Shown here in pieces: positions 24,785 through 36,341 of a DNA stretch of 64,000 nt. Positions within the stretch are counted from its first letter, which is position 1; every line of letters starts with the position of its first letter. The position numbers and the translations under genes are program-made. The notes beneath the pieces were generated by a model. The model did no database searches and was not told the DNA's origin. It saw nothing but the letters and a program-made list of their open reading frames with translations. This DNA comes from Capra hircus. Its lineage: Eukaryota; Chordata; Mammalia; Artiodactyla; Bovidae. The DNA is taken from the NCBI RefSeq assembly GCF_001704415.2, contig NC_030808.1, positions 77,530,594 to 77,594,593 of the forward strand. The letters are read 5' to 3'.

Positions 24785-24935
24785 CAGATTTCCCTTTTCA
24801 AATTTCACCTCTTCCATCAAGCCTTCTGATTTACTGCCTTTCCCATGTTCCTGGATTTTCTCCTGAGGCACTCATTTTATCTTCTCTGACTTGCCTTTCT
24901 GATTTTACTCTTGCCCCTTATAATTCATCACAATT
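24785..24935 (+). mobile_element. L2 LINE fragment
   Basis: TCAAATTTCACCTCTTCCAT then CAAGCCTTCTGATTTACTGC corresponds to the L2 3' region (caaatgtcacctcctc...gaagccttccctga). Diverged. Confidence 0.62.
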
Positions 24936-24974
24936 AGAGCAGTAGTTCAAAAATGTGAAATATATCATTATGTT

Positions 24975-25190
24975 TGCATGTGTGCTAAGTCACTTCAGTC
25001 ACATCTGTCTCTCTGTGATCCTATGGACCGTAGCCTGCCAGGCTCCTCTCCATGGGATTCTCCAGGCAATAATACTAGCGTGCTTTGCCATGCTCTCCTC
25101 CAGGGGATCTTCTTCACCCAGGGATCGAACCCGAGTCTCCTATGTCTCCTGCATTGGCAGGTGGGTTCTTTACCATTGGAATACCTGAGG
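24975..25190 (-). mobile_element. Bov-tA SINE
   Basis: Antisense BovA body 24975-25105, then the complement of the tRNA-like head with GGGATCGAACCCGAGTCTCC (B-box complement) and a degraded end near 25185. Confidence 0.92.
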
Positions 25191-25319
25191 AAGATACAAA
25201 GAGGGGACATTTTAGCTTTCAAAGATTTTAAAACTGGTGGTTGTTAAAGATCAACAAACTGATACATGATCTAATCGTTTACTTCTTCTCCAGCCAAATT
25301 GCCTTATTCAACCAGTGCT

Positions 25320-25402
25320 TTAGAGATAGAGACAGGAAAAGCCCATGCGATTGACTTGCCCAGGGTCATGTGGCAGAGCCGAGACAAGTTCTTTCCACTG
25401 CA
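25320..25402 (+). mobile_element. MIR SINE relic
   Basis: TTGACTTGCCCAGGGTCATG followed by TGGCAGAGCCGAGACAAGTT is the MIR core. Confidence 0.72.
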
Positions 25403-25849
25403 TCATCCTGGAATTTCTTAAACACTCCAACCAGACTTACACCTTTTCTCTAAAGAAAGCAAGGCAGAGTTCAGAGCCCTTATTTTTAAACCCACATTAA
25501 ATGGAAACCTTTGGAAGAGCAGGTGGTGGTAATGCTATGAATCTGGCTCAGCAAGGGAACACTGAGGTCATGATATTTTTCACATTTAGTAACTTCAAAA
25601 ATATAGGGATGATGTAAACTTCCTAAGACTTGTTTCCAACCTAGTGATACTGGTAACTCTGGACAGGAGTGCGTACCATTGGTCAGAGCAGGGACCTGTG
25701 TGGCCAATGAGCTCTCTCTAGTCAAGAAAGATGCTCTGGAAATGCTTTCAGATGGCTGTCTTGGATTCACATCCTGCTTACAGTAACACTAGCAAGCCTG
25801 CTTGAATTTCCTATTAGATACATGACAAAAATATCCTATGATGCTAAGA

Positions 25850-25966
25850 AGTCGCTAAGACCAAAAAGAACCTCCTTCATAGGGTTGAAAGATTTAATGA
25901 GTGAACACATTTCATGTGCTTTGCACACACTCTGGCACTTAGTAAGTGCTCACTAAATGTCACTTT
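25850..25966 (+). mobile_element. MIR SINE, 3' half
   Basis: GGGTTGAAAGATTTAATGAG, then CACTCTGGCACTTAGTAAGT and GCTCACTAAATGTCA follow the MIR 3' half. Confidence 0.75.
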
Positions 25967-26084
25967 AAAATAAAAACAGGTTGAAATGAGAGTGAATTTA
26001 AACGTTTGTTTTTGAGTTAAATTGGGCTACTCTGCCTACCCTGAGCTCTGTATAAAGGAATCCACCCTCAATAGAAGCATTAGA

Positions 26085-26225
26085 CAATCATGGATCAGAT
26101 CTGAAAGGGACATACCTAGTGATCCCCTGGTTACAAATGAGGTAACTGAGGAAACAAAGAAAAACAACAGTAACACCAGAGAGACAGACTTAACCCAAGG
26201 CAGTGGCAAAACTGGTATTAGAAAG
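26085..26225 (+). mobile_element. probable MIR relic
   Basis: GTTACAAATGAGGTAACTGA then CCCAAGGCAGTGGCAAAACT resembles the MIR core, with an insertion-like disruption in between. Confidence 0.5.
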
Positions 26226-26927
26226 CAGATCTCTTTTTTCTCAAGTCCATTGCTTTCTTCCTTTTTATTATATTATACTTTGCATTTGGTCCACTTTTAA
26301 CTTTTTTTCCACATTTAATACTCTTAGCTCCCTGTTGTCTGTTGTGGCTATAGCTCCCTGAGGATACAAGAAATGGCTCCACTTTTGGACTAGAGGACTT
26401 TAGTAAGTTGATATGCATTCTACCTATCCTACCAGAAGACCTCATCACCATACCACATAGAGTTCATTACATAAAGGATCACAAGTAGTAGATCTTATTT
26501 AAAGACACTTCAAGATCTAAAATTTGGTGAATTCTGTATTCATAATGACAATTCTGACCCAGTTGGAGTGGTTCCCAAATATACTGTTCAAGAAATAGGT
26601 AAAATAGTTAACATCCAAAACGCTTGGTTAAATGGCCTTTTAAAAGATAAGTATCAATAATTTAGAATCATGTTCATACAGTATTTTGTTCCCAAACGAA
26701 AAGGATAAATGATGAGCTAATGTGTGTTTTACTAATAGTTCTGTTGCTAATATACCTTAAATTGGGGGCAATTAACATTTTCCATTTGTGGAGAATAATC
26801 CTTGTGCTAATTTTAATTGGAAACTGTTCTTCATTTTGTAAAAATGTCCCCGTGAATTTATTATCAAAAATAGAAAAAAAACTAAAAAAATATTTTTGAC
26901 TAACTTGACTCCAGCCGTGTACCCTTA
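26226..26927. other. AT-rich unique sequence
   Basis: Nothing recognised. Confidence 0.4.
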
Positions 26928-26935
26928 TAGCTTTG

Positions 26936-27166
26936 TGTGTGTGTGTGCGTAGTAAGTTGCTTCAGTCATGTCCAACTTTCTGACGCTATAGACTATAGCC
27001 TGCCAGGCTCCTCTGTCCATGGGATTTTCCAGGCAAGAGTACTGGAGTAGTTTAGCCGGCCCTCCTCCAGGGGACCTTCCTGACCTAAGGACAGAACCCA
27101 CATCTCTTGCATCTCCTGCATTGGCAGGTAGATTCTTTACCACTAGTGCCACCTGGGAAACCCCTG
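26936..27166 (-). mobile_element. Bov-tA SINE with 8-bp TSD and GT-repeat tail
   Basis: TAGCTTTG at 26928-26935 and 27167-27174 flanks an antisense Bov-tA. The low-coordinate tail has become a (GT)n microsatellite (26935-26948), the complement of the (AC)n seen in many Bov-tA tails. Confidence 0.94.
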
Positions 27167-27404
27167 TAGCTTTGCATCTTTCCATAAATCAACTAAATTT
27201 TCCTTTTAATTTATACATAAACTACAGGATGTTTTGGCTCTACTTGATTGATCCTCAACTGGTGCTTAGCTTCAAAAGAAAAGCTAAGCAATTTGTTTCT
27301 GTGTTGAAGGAGATGGACAAAGCTAATGTTCACCCCTCAGCTATTAGAGATGCCTGCTTGCATTCTCAGCAGTTTATTATATCGAAGGAGTAAAAAGAAG
27401 GTGA

Positions 27405-27555
27405 AGGGTTAAGAATAAAAACCTGAGTCTGAGTTCAGGCTCTGCTGCTGTATACCCTCTGATTCTCAGATAGGTCACTTTTCATTTCTGAATTCAGTTT
27501 CTTGATATGTAAAATAAGAGGAATCCACTCGATGAGTCAACTCCCTCCCTCAATA
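27405..27555 (+). mobile_element. MIR SINE
   Basis: GAGTTCAGGCTCTGCTGCTG, AGTTTCTTGATATGTAAAAT and AAGAGGAATCCACTCGATGA follow the MIR order. Confidence 0.72.
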
Positions 27556-28049
27556 GGTCAAGAACCTGTCAATAAATACCAAAGGTTTAGGAGTGGGCAC
27601 AATAAAATTCTTTCTACACTCCCACGTGCCTAGGAATGACTTAGCGGCAGAAAATAGCCATGTTCCTCTCAATGTGGATTTAGTTTCTTCCAATCCCAAG
27701 CAGCTGGACAAGTAAGCAGATGTCTAGGTTCTACTGCAGAAGGAAATACAAAGTTGCCTACATTTCTCAAATTTTCCCTGAAAGATATTTTGAGATTTTT
27801 CACTTCCATGTTCAGCAGTCACTAAACCCTTCCAATCTCATATCTGTATGTGGATGACATTTCTTGTGAGTCCATTTGCTGCTTGTAACACACAGTCAGT
27901 GCCAAATTTAAATTCTAGCTTCTCTGACCTGTATTACTTCCACAGCCTTCCAATCAAAACTTAGCTTCATTCTCCCTCAATCTCTTCTTCTCCCTGTCCC
28001 AGGTTGATCTCCATAGGACAAAAATCTGACCTTGACCAAGATCTCTTCC
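27556..28049. other. unique sequence, possibly diverged L2
   Basis: Pyrimidine-rich plus strand leading into recognisable L2. No gene seen. Confidence 0.4.
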
Positions 28050-28755
28050 AAAAGTAGGTGACTACTGATTGCCATCAGGATAAAATCTAACCTCACCTTT
28101 GATTGATTTGGTCCAAACCAATGTTTCCAATCTAAGGTCCCTCTCGACCCTCATCCGCACATCTTATGTTCTGCCTCAATGAAACATGTCTTCCTCTGGA
28201 ATAGCATCATATTACATATATCAAATAGTCTCAAGATGCCAGGTGTTTCACATATATTTTCTTATTTAATCAGAGAAAGCTATTATCAAAGTATTCAAGA
28301 TAGGTATTATCTCAGTTTTCAAGAGAGATTTGGCAGCTTGCTCAAGGACACCTCAGGTCTCAGAAGGGTGAGTAGGACTCAGACATAAGTCTGTATCTGC
28401 ATGCTCTTCCTACTTGCCCAAGCTGCCTTCCTAAAGACACCTTGCACTTTCACGTCTTTATAGTCTTTCTTCATTCTGGAATGTTCTTTCCATTTCTACC
28501 TGTTCCACTCATTTCTGAGGCCCATCTACAATGTCATATGCTCTGAATATTTTTTACATTATTCTAATTAAACATCCTCTTTTCTGTGTTCCAGTATTCT
28601 GTTCATAGACCCACATAACATTAGGAATTATAGTAGAGATATTTGTGTGCATTTTTTAGACTCCTATGGAAATGTAAGGTCTGGGGGGCAAAAGCCATGT
28701 TAATTCCTGGAACTTGGTTCGGAATACACAAATTAATAAATATTCCTATATTCTC
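28050..28755 (+). mobile_element. L2 LINE with a MIR inside
   Basis: L2 phrases flank a MIR. ATCAGGATAAAATCTAACCT at about 28075 and TCATTCTGGAATGTTCTTTC at about 28470 are in the L2 3' region order. The MIR lies at 28215-28400 (TTTCTTATTTAATCAGAGAA ... GCAGCTTGCTCAAGGACACC). A nested order is inferred from the two L2 pieces. Confidence 0.6.
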
Positions 28756-29445
28756 TTTATTATACTCATTGCTAAATTTATATCAAACACAAATATGGCA
28801 AAGAAAACACTAAACATCGCACAGTATTAGCTACAGGTTGGCACCGAAAAAAACACTCAGAAAAGATCAAGGCTCCAACTTCAAAACTAATGAATCTGTC
28901 CTCAAGATAAAACTGATTACTCCTAAAATAAACTGCAACCATTTCCCTGTAAATGACGTTTTAAGAGGTTCTACTGATACCATGGTTAAAAATAGCCATT
29001 TTGTCTAAATTGCCCAAACATTATTTGGCTTCTAATCTGGGAATCAAATAAAGTCCCAGATTTTCCATGGGGATAGGTGGTGGTATTTTCTCACACAAAC
29101 TAACAGCTAGGCAGAGGGTTGGGTGTGTTCCAGAGTGAGCACCGCATTTCGATTTTATTACAACAATGACAATTACAAAGATACAAACACATGGCTACAT
29201 CTAAGGCTTTTGCGGAAAGCATTTCTGCAGTCAGGCAACCAGACTTCCCGGACTTAGTCAGACATGACTATTTACTCACTGAGGGAAGAAACTGTCTTAG
29301 TCATCTAACTTGCCAAGAAGATATCATTTGTATGGAACCTGCTAGCTGTTTCAGAGAACGTAAATAAAGGCACATCCATGCCAGCAAACTGAGCTTCACA
29401 TCTCTGAGATGGCATTAATGAAAGAACTCTCTGTGGGGAGCATTT
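28756..29445. other. unique sequence
   Basis: Nothing recognised. Confidence 0.4.
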
Positions 29446-29955
29446 GTTAAACACACCAAGGCTCCTCTACAGCATCACTCCTCTCCAGGCTCTCCTCTCT
29501 GCCCTAGTAGGGAGGGATCTATGCCATCATCACTTTCCTGTCCCCTCTCCCTCGCACGAGGGCCAAAATAGCCCTAAAACACAGGTTGTATCATGTTACC
29601 AGTGTTCATGTGAATCTAAAACACCCTCAGCCACCTAGAATGATGGAGCAAGGCTTTCAAGGCCTACCTGACTTCAAGCATGAATGCCCTCTCCCATCCC
29701 ATAAAACTCCTACAAGTCACCATCCTTCAAGCTACAGCTGACTTATCACTTTCCCAAAGAAGTAGTCCAGCTTCAATTCATTCAAAACCTTTCTCTGAAT
29801 AGCCATCTCTGTTTTCTTCTGGGGTCTGTATTGAGTTCCTCATTTTTAAGTTATAAAAGTCAAGGGCAGAAACCTTTTTTTTTTTTTGTATCTTGCAAGG
29901 CACTAAATGAACTAGATAATCAAGCAAATTTTTATGTTTTCTGAATGAATGACTA
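29446..29955 (+). mobile_element. probable L2 LINE 3' region
   Basis: GGCTTTCAAGGCCTACCTGA then CAAGGGCAGAAACCTTTTTT ... TGTATCTTGCAAGGCACTAA and GAATGAATGACT parallel the L2 3' end. A T13 run is at 29875-29887. Confidence 0.5.
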
Positions 29956-30379
29956 ATAAGCAAATGAGTTTCTTGCGGTTAAACCTAAGAAAGATTTAGG
30001 CATGACTGCCTTTTTCTCATAGAAAAATTCCTGATCTCAAAGTATAATCTCAATAAAGAAGATCTGAGTAAGGGTGTGGAGAACTATGAAGCCTCAAATA
30101 TTAAGAGGCAAGAAGTCACATCATCCCCGTGGACCTGTTTCATGAATCCAAATGTGATTTTGTACTAGTCTGGTTCTCAGTGTCCTGTCGAAATCTAATT
30201 TTGTAAATTCCAGCAGGCTAGTCTTATAAAGATTAAAAAAAAAAAACAAAACAGGATATGAAGGAAAGATGAATGTCATGGATAATAAAAATCATTAAAA
30301 GTGATGGCTGATAAATGTTTTTCAAAATGGTTCTTTCTCTTCCTGTCTCCCAGAGTCTTTTGGAAGCAGAGAAGCCTCA
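29956..30379. other. unique sequence
   Basis: Nothing recognised. A10-type run near 30234-30246. Confidence 0.4.
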
Positions 30380-30490
30380 TTGTTTCATATTACAGGTGAA
30401 GAAACGGGTGCAGAGAGAACAGCTTACCCAAGTGCATGGGGCGATAAGTGATAGAGAAGCAATATGAAAGCAGGAGTTGGGCGTTGGACC
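30380..30490 (+). mobile_element. MIR SINE relic
   Basis: TTACAGGTGAAGAAACGGGT then CAGCTTACCCAAGTGCATGG matches the MIR core. Confidence 0.7.
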
Positions 30491-30514
30491 TTTATATTGG
30501 ATTCATATTATGAC

Positions 30515-30604
30515 TGGAGAAGGAAATGGCAACTCACTCCAGTATTCTTGCCTGGAGAATCCCAGGGACAGAGGAGCCTGGTGGGCTGCCGTCTATGGGG
30601 TCGA
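30515..30604 (+). mobile_element. BOV-A monomer fragment
   Basis: GGAGAAGGAAATGGCAACTC to GTGGGCTGCCGTCTATGGGG: the 3' monomer of BOV-A2 without its tail and without the 5' monomer. Confidence 0.88.
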
Positions 30605-30742
30605 TGATGCCTTGACTAAACTAGAATTTCAGCTGCCTCCTCTGTGAAAGGCTATTCATCTGTTTACTTGGCTCCTCACGGAATAATCTAAGAAGAAAAT
30701 TTAAGACTTTGCCCCAGATTTACAGCTTGTTCAAGGGCCTAT

Positions 30743-31009
30743 ACTGCTAAGTCACTTCAGTCGTGTCCGACTCTGTGCGACCCCACAGACAGCAGCCCAC
30801 CAGGCTCCCCCATCCCTGGGATTCTCCAAGCAAGAACACTGGAGTGGGTTGCCATTTCCTTCTCCAATGTATGAAAGTGAAAAGTGAAAGTGAAGTCGCT
30901 CAGTCGTGTCCAACTCTTTATGACCCCATGGACTGCAGCCTACCAGGCTCCTCCATCCATTGGATTTTCCAGGCAAGAGTACTGGAGTGGGGTGCCATTG
31001 CCTTCTCCA
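30743..31009 (-). mobile_element. BOV-A2 SINE, full length, 12-bp TSD
   Basis: TCAAGGGCCTAT (30731-30742) and TCAAGGGGCTAT (31010-31021) flank the element with one mismatch. Both monomers and the linker are present. The AGC tail is reduced to a single ACTGCT. Confidence 0.95.
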
Positions 31010-31163
31010 TCAAGGGGCTATAACTCCAGGGTATATTATTGAGGTGTTGATATGTAATTTTCACACCTGAAATTTGACTTTCCTAAGATATATTTTAATT
31101 TAGCCTAAGTTATTTTTAAGTTGAAATAAAAAATCTTAATTTTGCAAAGGCTCAACATATTTA

Positions 31164-31873
31164 TTTTATTATTATTTTTTTAATCTTCTTTATTTTTATT
31201 TATTTTTTTTTTAAATTTTAAAATCTTAAATTCTTACATGCGTTCCCAAACATGAACCCCCCTCCCACCTCCCTCCCCACAACATCTCTCTGGGTCATCC
31301 CCATGCACCTGCCCCAAGCAAGCTGCACCCTACGTCAGACATGGACTGGCGATTCAATTCTTACATGACAGTATACATGTTAGAATTCCCATTTTCCCAA
31401 ATCGTCCCACCCTCTCCCTCTCCCTCTGAGTCCAAAAGTCCGTTATACACATCTGTGTCTTTTTTCCTGTCTTGCATACAGGGTCGTCATTGCCATCTTC
31501 CTAAATTCCATATATATGTGTTAGTATACTGTATTGGTGTTTTTCTTTCTGGCTTACTTCACTCTGTATAATTGGCTCCAGTTTCATCCATCTCATCAGA
31601 ACTGATTCAAATGAATTCTTTTTAACGGCTGAGTAATACTCCATTGTGTATATGTACCACAGCTTTCTTATCCATTCATCTGCTGATGGACATCTAGGTT
31701 GTTTCCATGTCCTGGCTATTATAAACAGTGCTGCGATGAACATTGGGGTACATGTGTCTCTTTCAATTCTGGTTTCCTCCGTGTGTATGCCCAGAAGTGG
31801 GATTGCTGGGTCGTAAGGTAGTTCTATTTACAATTTTTTAAGGAATCTCCACACTGTTCTCCATAGTGGCTGT
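31164..31873 (-). mobile_element. L1 LINE, 5'-truncated, perfect 9-bp TSD
   Basis: ACATATTTA lies at 31155-31163 and 31874-31882. Between them, on the minus strand, is the last 80 or so codons of ORF2, the 3' UTR and an A/T-rich tail at the low-coordinate end. The bovine L1 3' UTR features (complement of the stretch 31240-31330) are clear. It is truncated at about 31873 within ORF2. Confidence 0.95.
31501..31743 (-). pseudogene. L1 ORF2p C-terminus fragment
   Basis: The last 80 residues of L1 ORF2p are open. They include the TMEYYSAVKKN motif region and end in LTHIYGI followed by the natural stop. The fragment lacks endonuclease and reverse transcriptase and has no function on its own. Confidence 0.92.
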
Positions 31874-31882
31874 ACATATTTA

Positions 31883-32929
31883 ATATCCATCAAATGAATT
31901 ACATATATATGGGTTATTAGTAATTTGTTAAAGTCACTGATATGGAGTGAAATAAGGGAAGCCAGGGACTAGGCCTGGCTAAGGATCTTCTCCAGAGACA
32001 GGTGTCAGTGGAGCTAGAAGAATCCCAGACTGAAGACCAAATTTGCTAGTTTCAAAGAGCAATATTATGAAATATATTTATTATTAAGTCTACTGTTTTC
32101 CTGTTTTCCAATCCATTGGTATTTGATTTAATCTCTATTTAATCCTTTCTAATACTTTTTTCAAGTTCATTTTATTAGTGTTTATCTAACTTACTATCTT
32201 TTATACTTGGTTACTTCCTTCTTTGATTTGCAAGAAAAGCAGTAAGAAATAGTCTGCCTTTGAGTGTAGTTTTGACTCTGAATCAATGAATAAATTATTA
32301 CAGCTATTTTCGTGTATGAATAAATAGTGATATATATCTATGATGTCATATTATACAACACAAATCTTTTAAAGTGTTTTTTAAGCTTTTCCTCACAAGC
32401 AAAAGTTTCTAAACCATTTTATAACAGCATTTTTCCAATTTTTAACATATTTTTATGCTTCAAGGAAACTCATTGTTACTTTTCTTTAAATGATTGTTTT
32501 ATAGATGATTTTTGTTTTCTTCCTGTGCCTTTATATTTTCCAACTTTTAAAAAATATGATTAAGTTATATCACTTAAGCAAATTTTTCTATTCAATTTTC
32601 TATTATTTTTCTAAAAGATAATTAAGACAGTAAATAGCATATACTGAAAATGCTTGCATTAAATTTAAGAACATATTAAGTATGTACTACAGTCTCAACC
32701 ATGGAAAATTTAACTACACAGACAAAAAGATTATAAGTAAATAGGCAAAAATATTAACTATTGTGTTCCTTTAATTGGGGAGTTATGGATTAAATTTATT
32801 TTCTTCAGCATTTTTCCAAATTTTTGCAATAAGATAAAATGAATTTTATAAAAAAGACAACACATGATTGTTGTTTGTTATAAAGGCTTATCCCTCATCT
32901 CTGCATGAAGAGGCTGCTATTCAAAGAGA
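31883..32929. other. AT-rich unique sequence
   Basis: No gene or repeat recognised. Unusually AT-rich. Confidence 0.4.
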
Positions 32930-33480
32930 ATTTCAATGACTCTCCTTGCCTCTTTCCTTGTTCCTCCCAGTTTATTCTTGACACTGCCAATAGGTTCTTT
33001 AAAATCACTTTCTTTCTTTAACTTTCTAATCACAGGGGATCCCATGATCAGAACCCTTCAAAGAGTCTATCACTGCCTATGAGATGGAGTTTGAAATTTT
33101 AGATATCAGAAACTAAGTTGTCAATCTCTATATCCAGAGTGCATGTCTATGCTTATAGTCATTTTTTTTCTAGACAAATTCTACATTCAGGTCAAACTCA
33201 ACCCCAAATTCAGGTCTCCACTAGAAAATACTTCAGTCCTTGCAAGAATAATACCATTTGTTTTAATGATATCATTCTCCAGTTATCATGTGTCAAAAAG
33301 CAATAAAAACATCCCAGATCCTTCCTGATCATCTCAACTAGAATAAGTAATTTCTTATACATTTTAATGGCCCTTACATCATATTGGCTTTAATTGTGTT
33401 TACTCCTGTTGTTGGTACATATCAAGGCATCCATTTGCATGATTTTTAACAGAGTTCAGTGCCTATTTCTCGCTTAGTAC
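32930..33480 (+). mobile_element. possible L2 LINE relic
   Basis: GATCAGAACCCTTCAAAGAG then CACTGCCTATGAGATGGAGT resembles the L2 stretch 'aaacccttcagtggctcccattgcctatagga'. The rest is too diverged to align by eye. Confidence 0.4.
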
Positions 33481-34069
33481 TCTTTGAAGTCCTGTGTCTT
33501 ACACAGATCTCCTGGCTCACTACTACCGTTACACAGTGAAAGCTTCCATCAAGTAGGTCCTTAGCAAGAGAGGACTGAAAGAACTTATTACTGATAAATA
33601 GCTCTTTTCATTTCTAAGTCATCCTGATGTGATATACCAGAAATCTGGGTTATTAATTTTGTTTATGGATCAGAAAATGCTTAAAAACTTGAGCATTCAA
33701 ACACTGGAAGGAGACATTGAGTTCATCTAACAAAGAGAATGATATAAAAGTCTCTAATCCAGAAGTATGGGTGACCACATAGGTGAGAGTTGATTGTGTG
33801 TTTGGAGTAAGTGTATATCTATACAGTGAGGCATCCTGAGCAAGAGATCATTATAAGGACAGAGCCAGGTAGTAGAGACAAGGTGAGGCAGTAAGAGAGA
33901 CTCTGGCAAGTCAGAAGTCCAATCCTCAGCAACCATTCAAGAGAACCAGTATTGCCCATGGCTGCCTTTCACATGCTCCCCAAGTGTGACGTATAGGAGA
34001 GTCAGTAGCACTCATAGAGCCAGTAACAACATGGGCCCTTCACATTCATTTTCCCCCTTCTTGTATAGT
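33481..34069. other. unique sequence
   Basis: Nothing recognised. Confidence 0.4.
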
Positions 34070-34080
34070 AATAATGAGAG

Positions 34081-34423
34081 GTTCAACTTCCCTGGTGGCA
34101 CAGTGGATAAGCATTCGTCTGCCAATCCAGGGGACATGGGTCCCGGAAGACTCCACAAGCCATGGAGCAACTGAACCCGTGCACTAAAGCTCGTGCTCCA
34201 GGGTCTTCAGACTGCAACTACTGAGCCTGTGTGCTGCGCTCACTGAAGCCCGCATGCCCTAGGCCTGTGCTCAGCAACAAGAGAAGCCACAGCAAAGAGA
34301 AGCTTGCACAGCACTGCAGAGTAGCCCTACTCACTGCAACTAGAGAAAGGCCACATGCAGCAATGAAGACCCAGTGCAGACAAAAATAAGCAAATAAAAG
34401 CGATAAGGGAAAATAAAACAAAA
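34081..34423 (+). mobile_element. CHRL-type tRNA-derived SINE, full length, perfect 11-bp TSD
   Basis: tRNA-like head (CTTCCCTGGTGGCACAGTGG) is followed by the long GC-rich body with repeated ACTGAGCC/ACTGAAGCCCGCATG modules and an A-rich tail AAATAAAACAAAA. AATAATGAGAG occurs at 34070-34080 and 34424-34434. Cetartiodactyl family, older than Bov-tA. Confidence 0.93.
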
Positions 34424-34434
34424 AATAATGAGAG

Positions 34435-35689
34435 ACATGTTGAATTAAAGGGGGTTTGTCCTTGGAATTCTTGAGGTCTTGTCACAAGAAATAAATTATC
34501 AGGGCATTTGATTAAAAATATCAAACACAAAAATAGGAAGGTGTGGCTGAGTGGCATGCTGCCTCAGTCATGGTCATCCTAACCATCCTATAGGCACTGT
34601 CCAACTCTGCAAACAGAAACTCTAGGATAGGTTTCTCCAAGATGCTGAGATACTGTGGTGCTTCCTCAGAGCCCATGTCAAAGAAATAGTAAGGAGGGAA
34701 TTGTCCCTATTTCTGCAAAGAAACCAAAATGATTGTAGTGAAAGCAGACTCTAGACCTCTTGGGCCCCTTGAAAAGTGTAGTGTGTAAGTGCCAGAAGAG
34801 GTATAGATGGATCCCAGAGAAACCCAATAGGTCTGCAGACACAATGAAAAAGTGGAAGTTAGCAGCCTCAAATAGAGTAACATCTTCTGTGATGTTAGAG
34901 CAGAAAAGCAGTGACAGGTGTGATCTGATGAAGGGAAGTCAGGTTTATAAACACAAATGAGAGCTAGTCCTTGGAGATTCCTAGAAATAATGGAGAGAAC
35001 TTGGAAACAGTTTTTAGGTTCTATACATTAGAAGATAGTAAGAGTCAATAGGTGATACCAATAGGCAGTCGTGAAAAGTGAAGGATATAGAGACAAAGCA
35101 TGTGTCTTTGAAGACCACTTTCTAGCCACTTGAACCCCTGTAAAATAAGAAAAGGCGATGCATGGATGGCTCTCTATCCTCTGTATTCACTAACTTGCCT
35201 CGATCCACACAGAGGGCAACTCTACTGTTTCTCTTACATCACAATCCTCTGTTTGACCTCATTGGAATTTTCCTAGGGAGCAAGGATTGTTCATCTCATT
35301 GGTCAGGATTTAAGAGGATAGTTGGCAGAATAGCAATGTCTTAAAATCAAATTTCATGAGGCTTTTTTCCCCACTCTTGGCATCTGTGTAGGAAGCCAAC
35401 CACACTTTGTACTTTGTTCCTACCTTTATTCAAGATGAAGGCTGGGTGAGTAGACACTGGGTATGCTTCTCCTAAGCCTGAGGCCTCTGCTGTGTTCTCC
35501 AATTCTGTTTCATAAGAACTTTACTTTGTGGACTTTCCCAGACATTTTTAATATCAGCAGTTTCTTTCCTACTTGGCTGCTAATTCTTTGATGAATATGC
35601 TCTTTGGCTGGGAACTCTGGAGAAGGGGAGGGATGAATTACCATTTGGATTTGGGCACCAAACCAGCCGCACCCTAAACCACACCCAGA
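34435..35689. other. unique sequence, no gene seen
   Basis: Frames up to 66 codons with no recognisable domains. No transposon recognised. Confidence 0.4.
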
Positions 35690-35811
35690 ACACATCATTG
35701 TGCCTTTTTCATAGGATTTGGGGAAGATTAAATAAGAAAAATTCATGTAAACTGCTAAGCACAGTCCCTGGCATATAGTACCCACTCAATAAATGTTAAT
35801 TATTGTTAGTA
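35690..35811 (+). mobile_element. MIR SINE, 3' half
   Basis: GGGGAAGATTAAATAAGAAA, CTGCTAAGCACAGTCCCTGG, CATATAGTACCCACTCAATA then AATGTTAATTATTGTTA is a well preserved MIR 3' half. Confidence 0.85.
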
Positions 35812-36311
35812 ATACACACATTGCAAATCTTTGCCATTGACTAGCTATAACCTGGTCAGAGAGCTTCTAAGTTTTGGGAAAAGTGCTCTGGGGCTGGACA
35901 CCTGAATATTTGATGAAAACTGGAGCAAAGCAAATATTCTGTAAAGGAGCAAGAGTGTTTCTTTGAGGTACACTATTATCTCTTCTGGGAAAGTTTTGAT
36001 TACGCACATAAGTACCTACTCTTTGGCCTTTGGTGAAGAGACACACATGTAAATTCCTCAGCCCTGCCTTGGCAGATTTTGCTTAATGACACATGGGAGC
36101 TGGGGGATGGGGAGTGAGAGGTTCTTCCTGAAGATTTTTTTTTTCTTTCTTTATTAAAGGTTCATTTTAGATTTCCCTCTGCAGGACTACGGACCAGAAT
36201 TGGAGGCAGGGGACTGATACTGAGGGAACAGATCTGGTAGAGACCCTTGCAATGTGGTGGAAGGCCATCCAGAAGCTGAGGACAAACACAGGAGCCATAG
36301 CCCCATTCTTA
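35812..36311. other. unique sequence
   Basis: Nothing recognised. T9-type run near 36135. Confidence 0.4.
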
Positions 36312-36312
36312 G

Positions 36313-36331
36313 AAAAAAAAAAAAAAAAAAA
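36313..36331 (+). repeat. A19 homopolymer
   Basis: Uninterrupted run of 19 A followed by GGCGGGGGGAG, adjoining the 3' end of an antisense L1. Confidence 0.95.
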
Positions 36332-36341
36332 GGCGGGGGGA

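Noticed and set aside
31501..31743. 80-codon minus frame that looks like a real conserved protein
   Set aside because: It is the C-terminus of L1 ORF2p inside a 5'-truncated L1, not a host gene.
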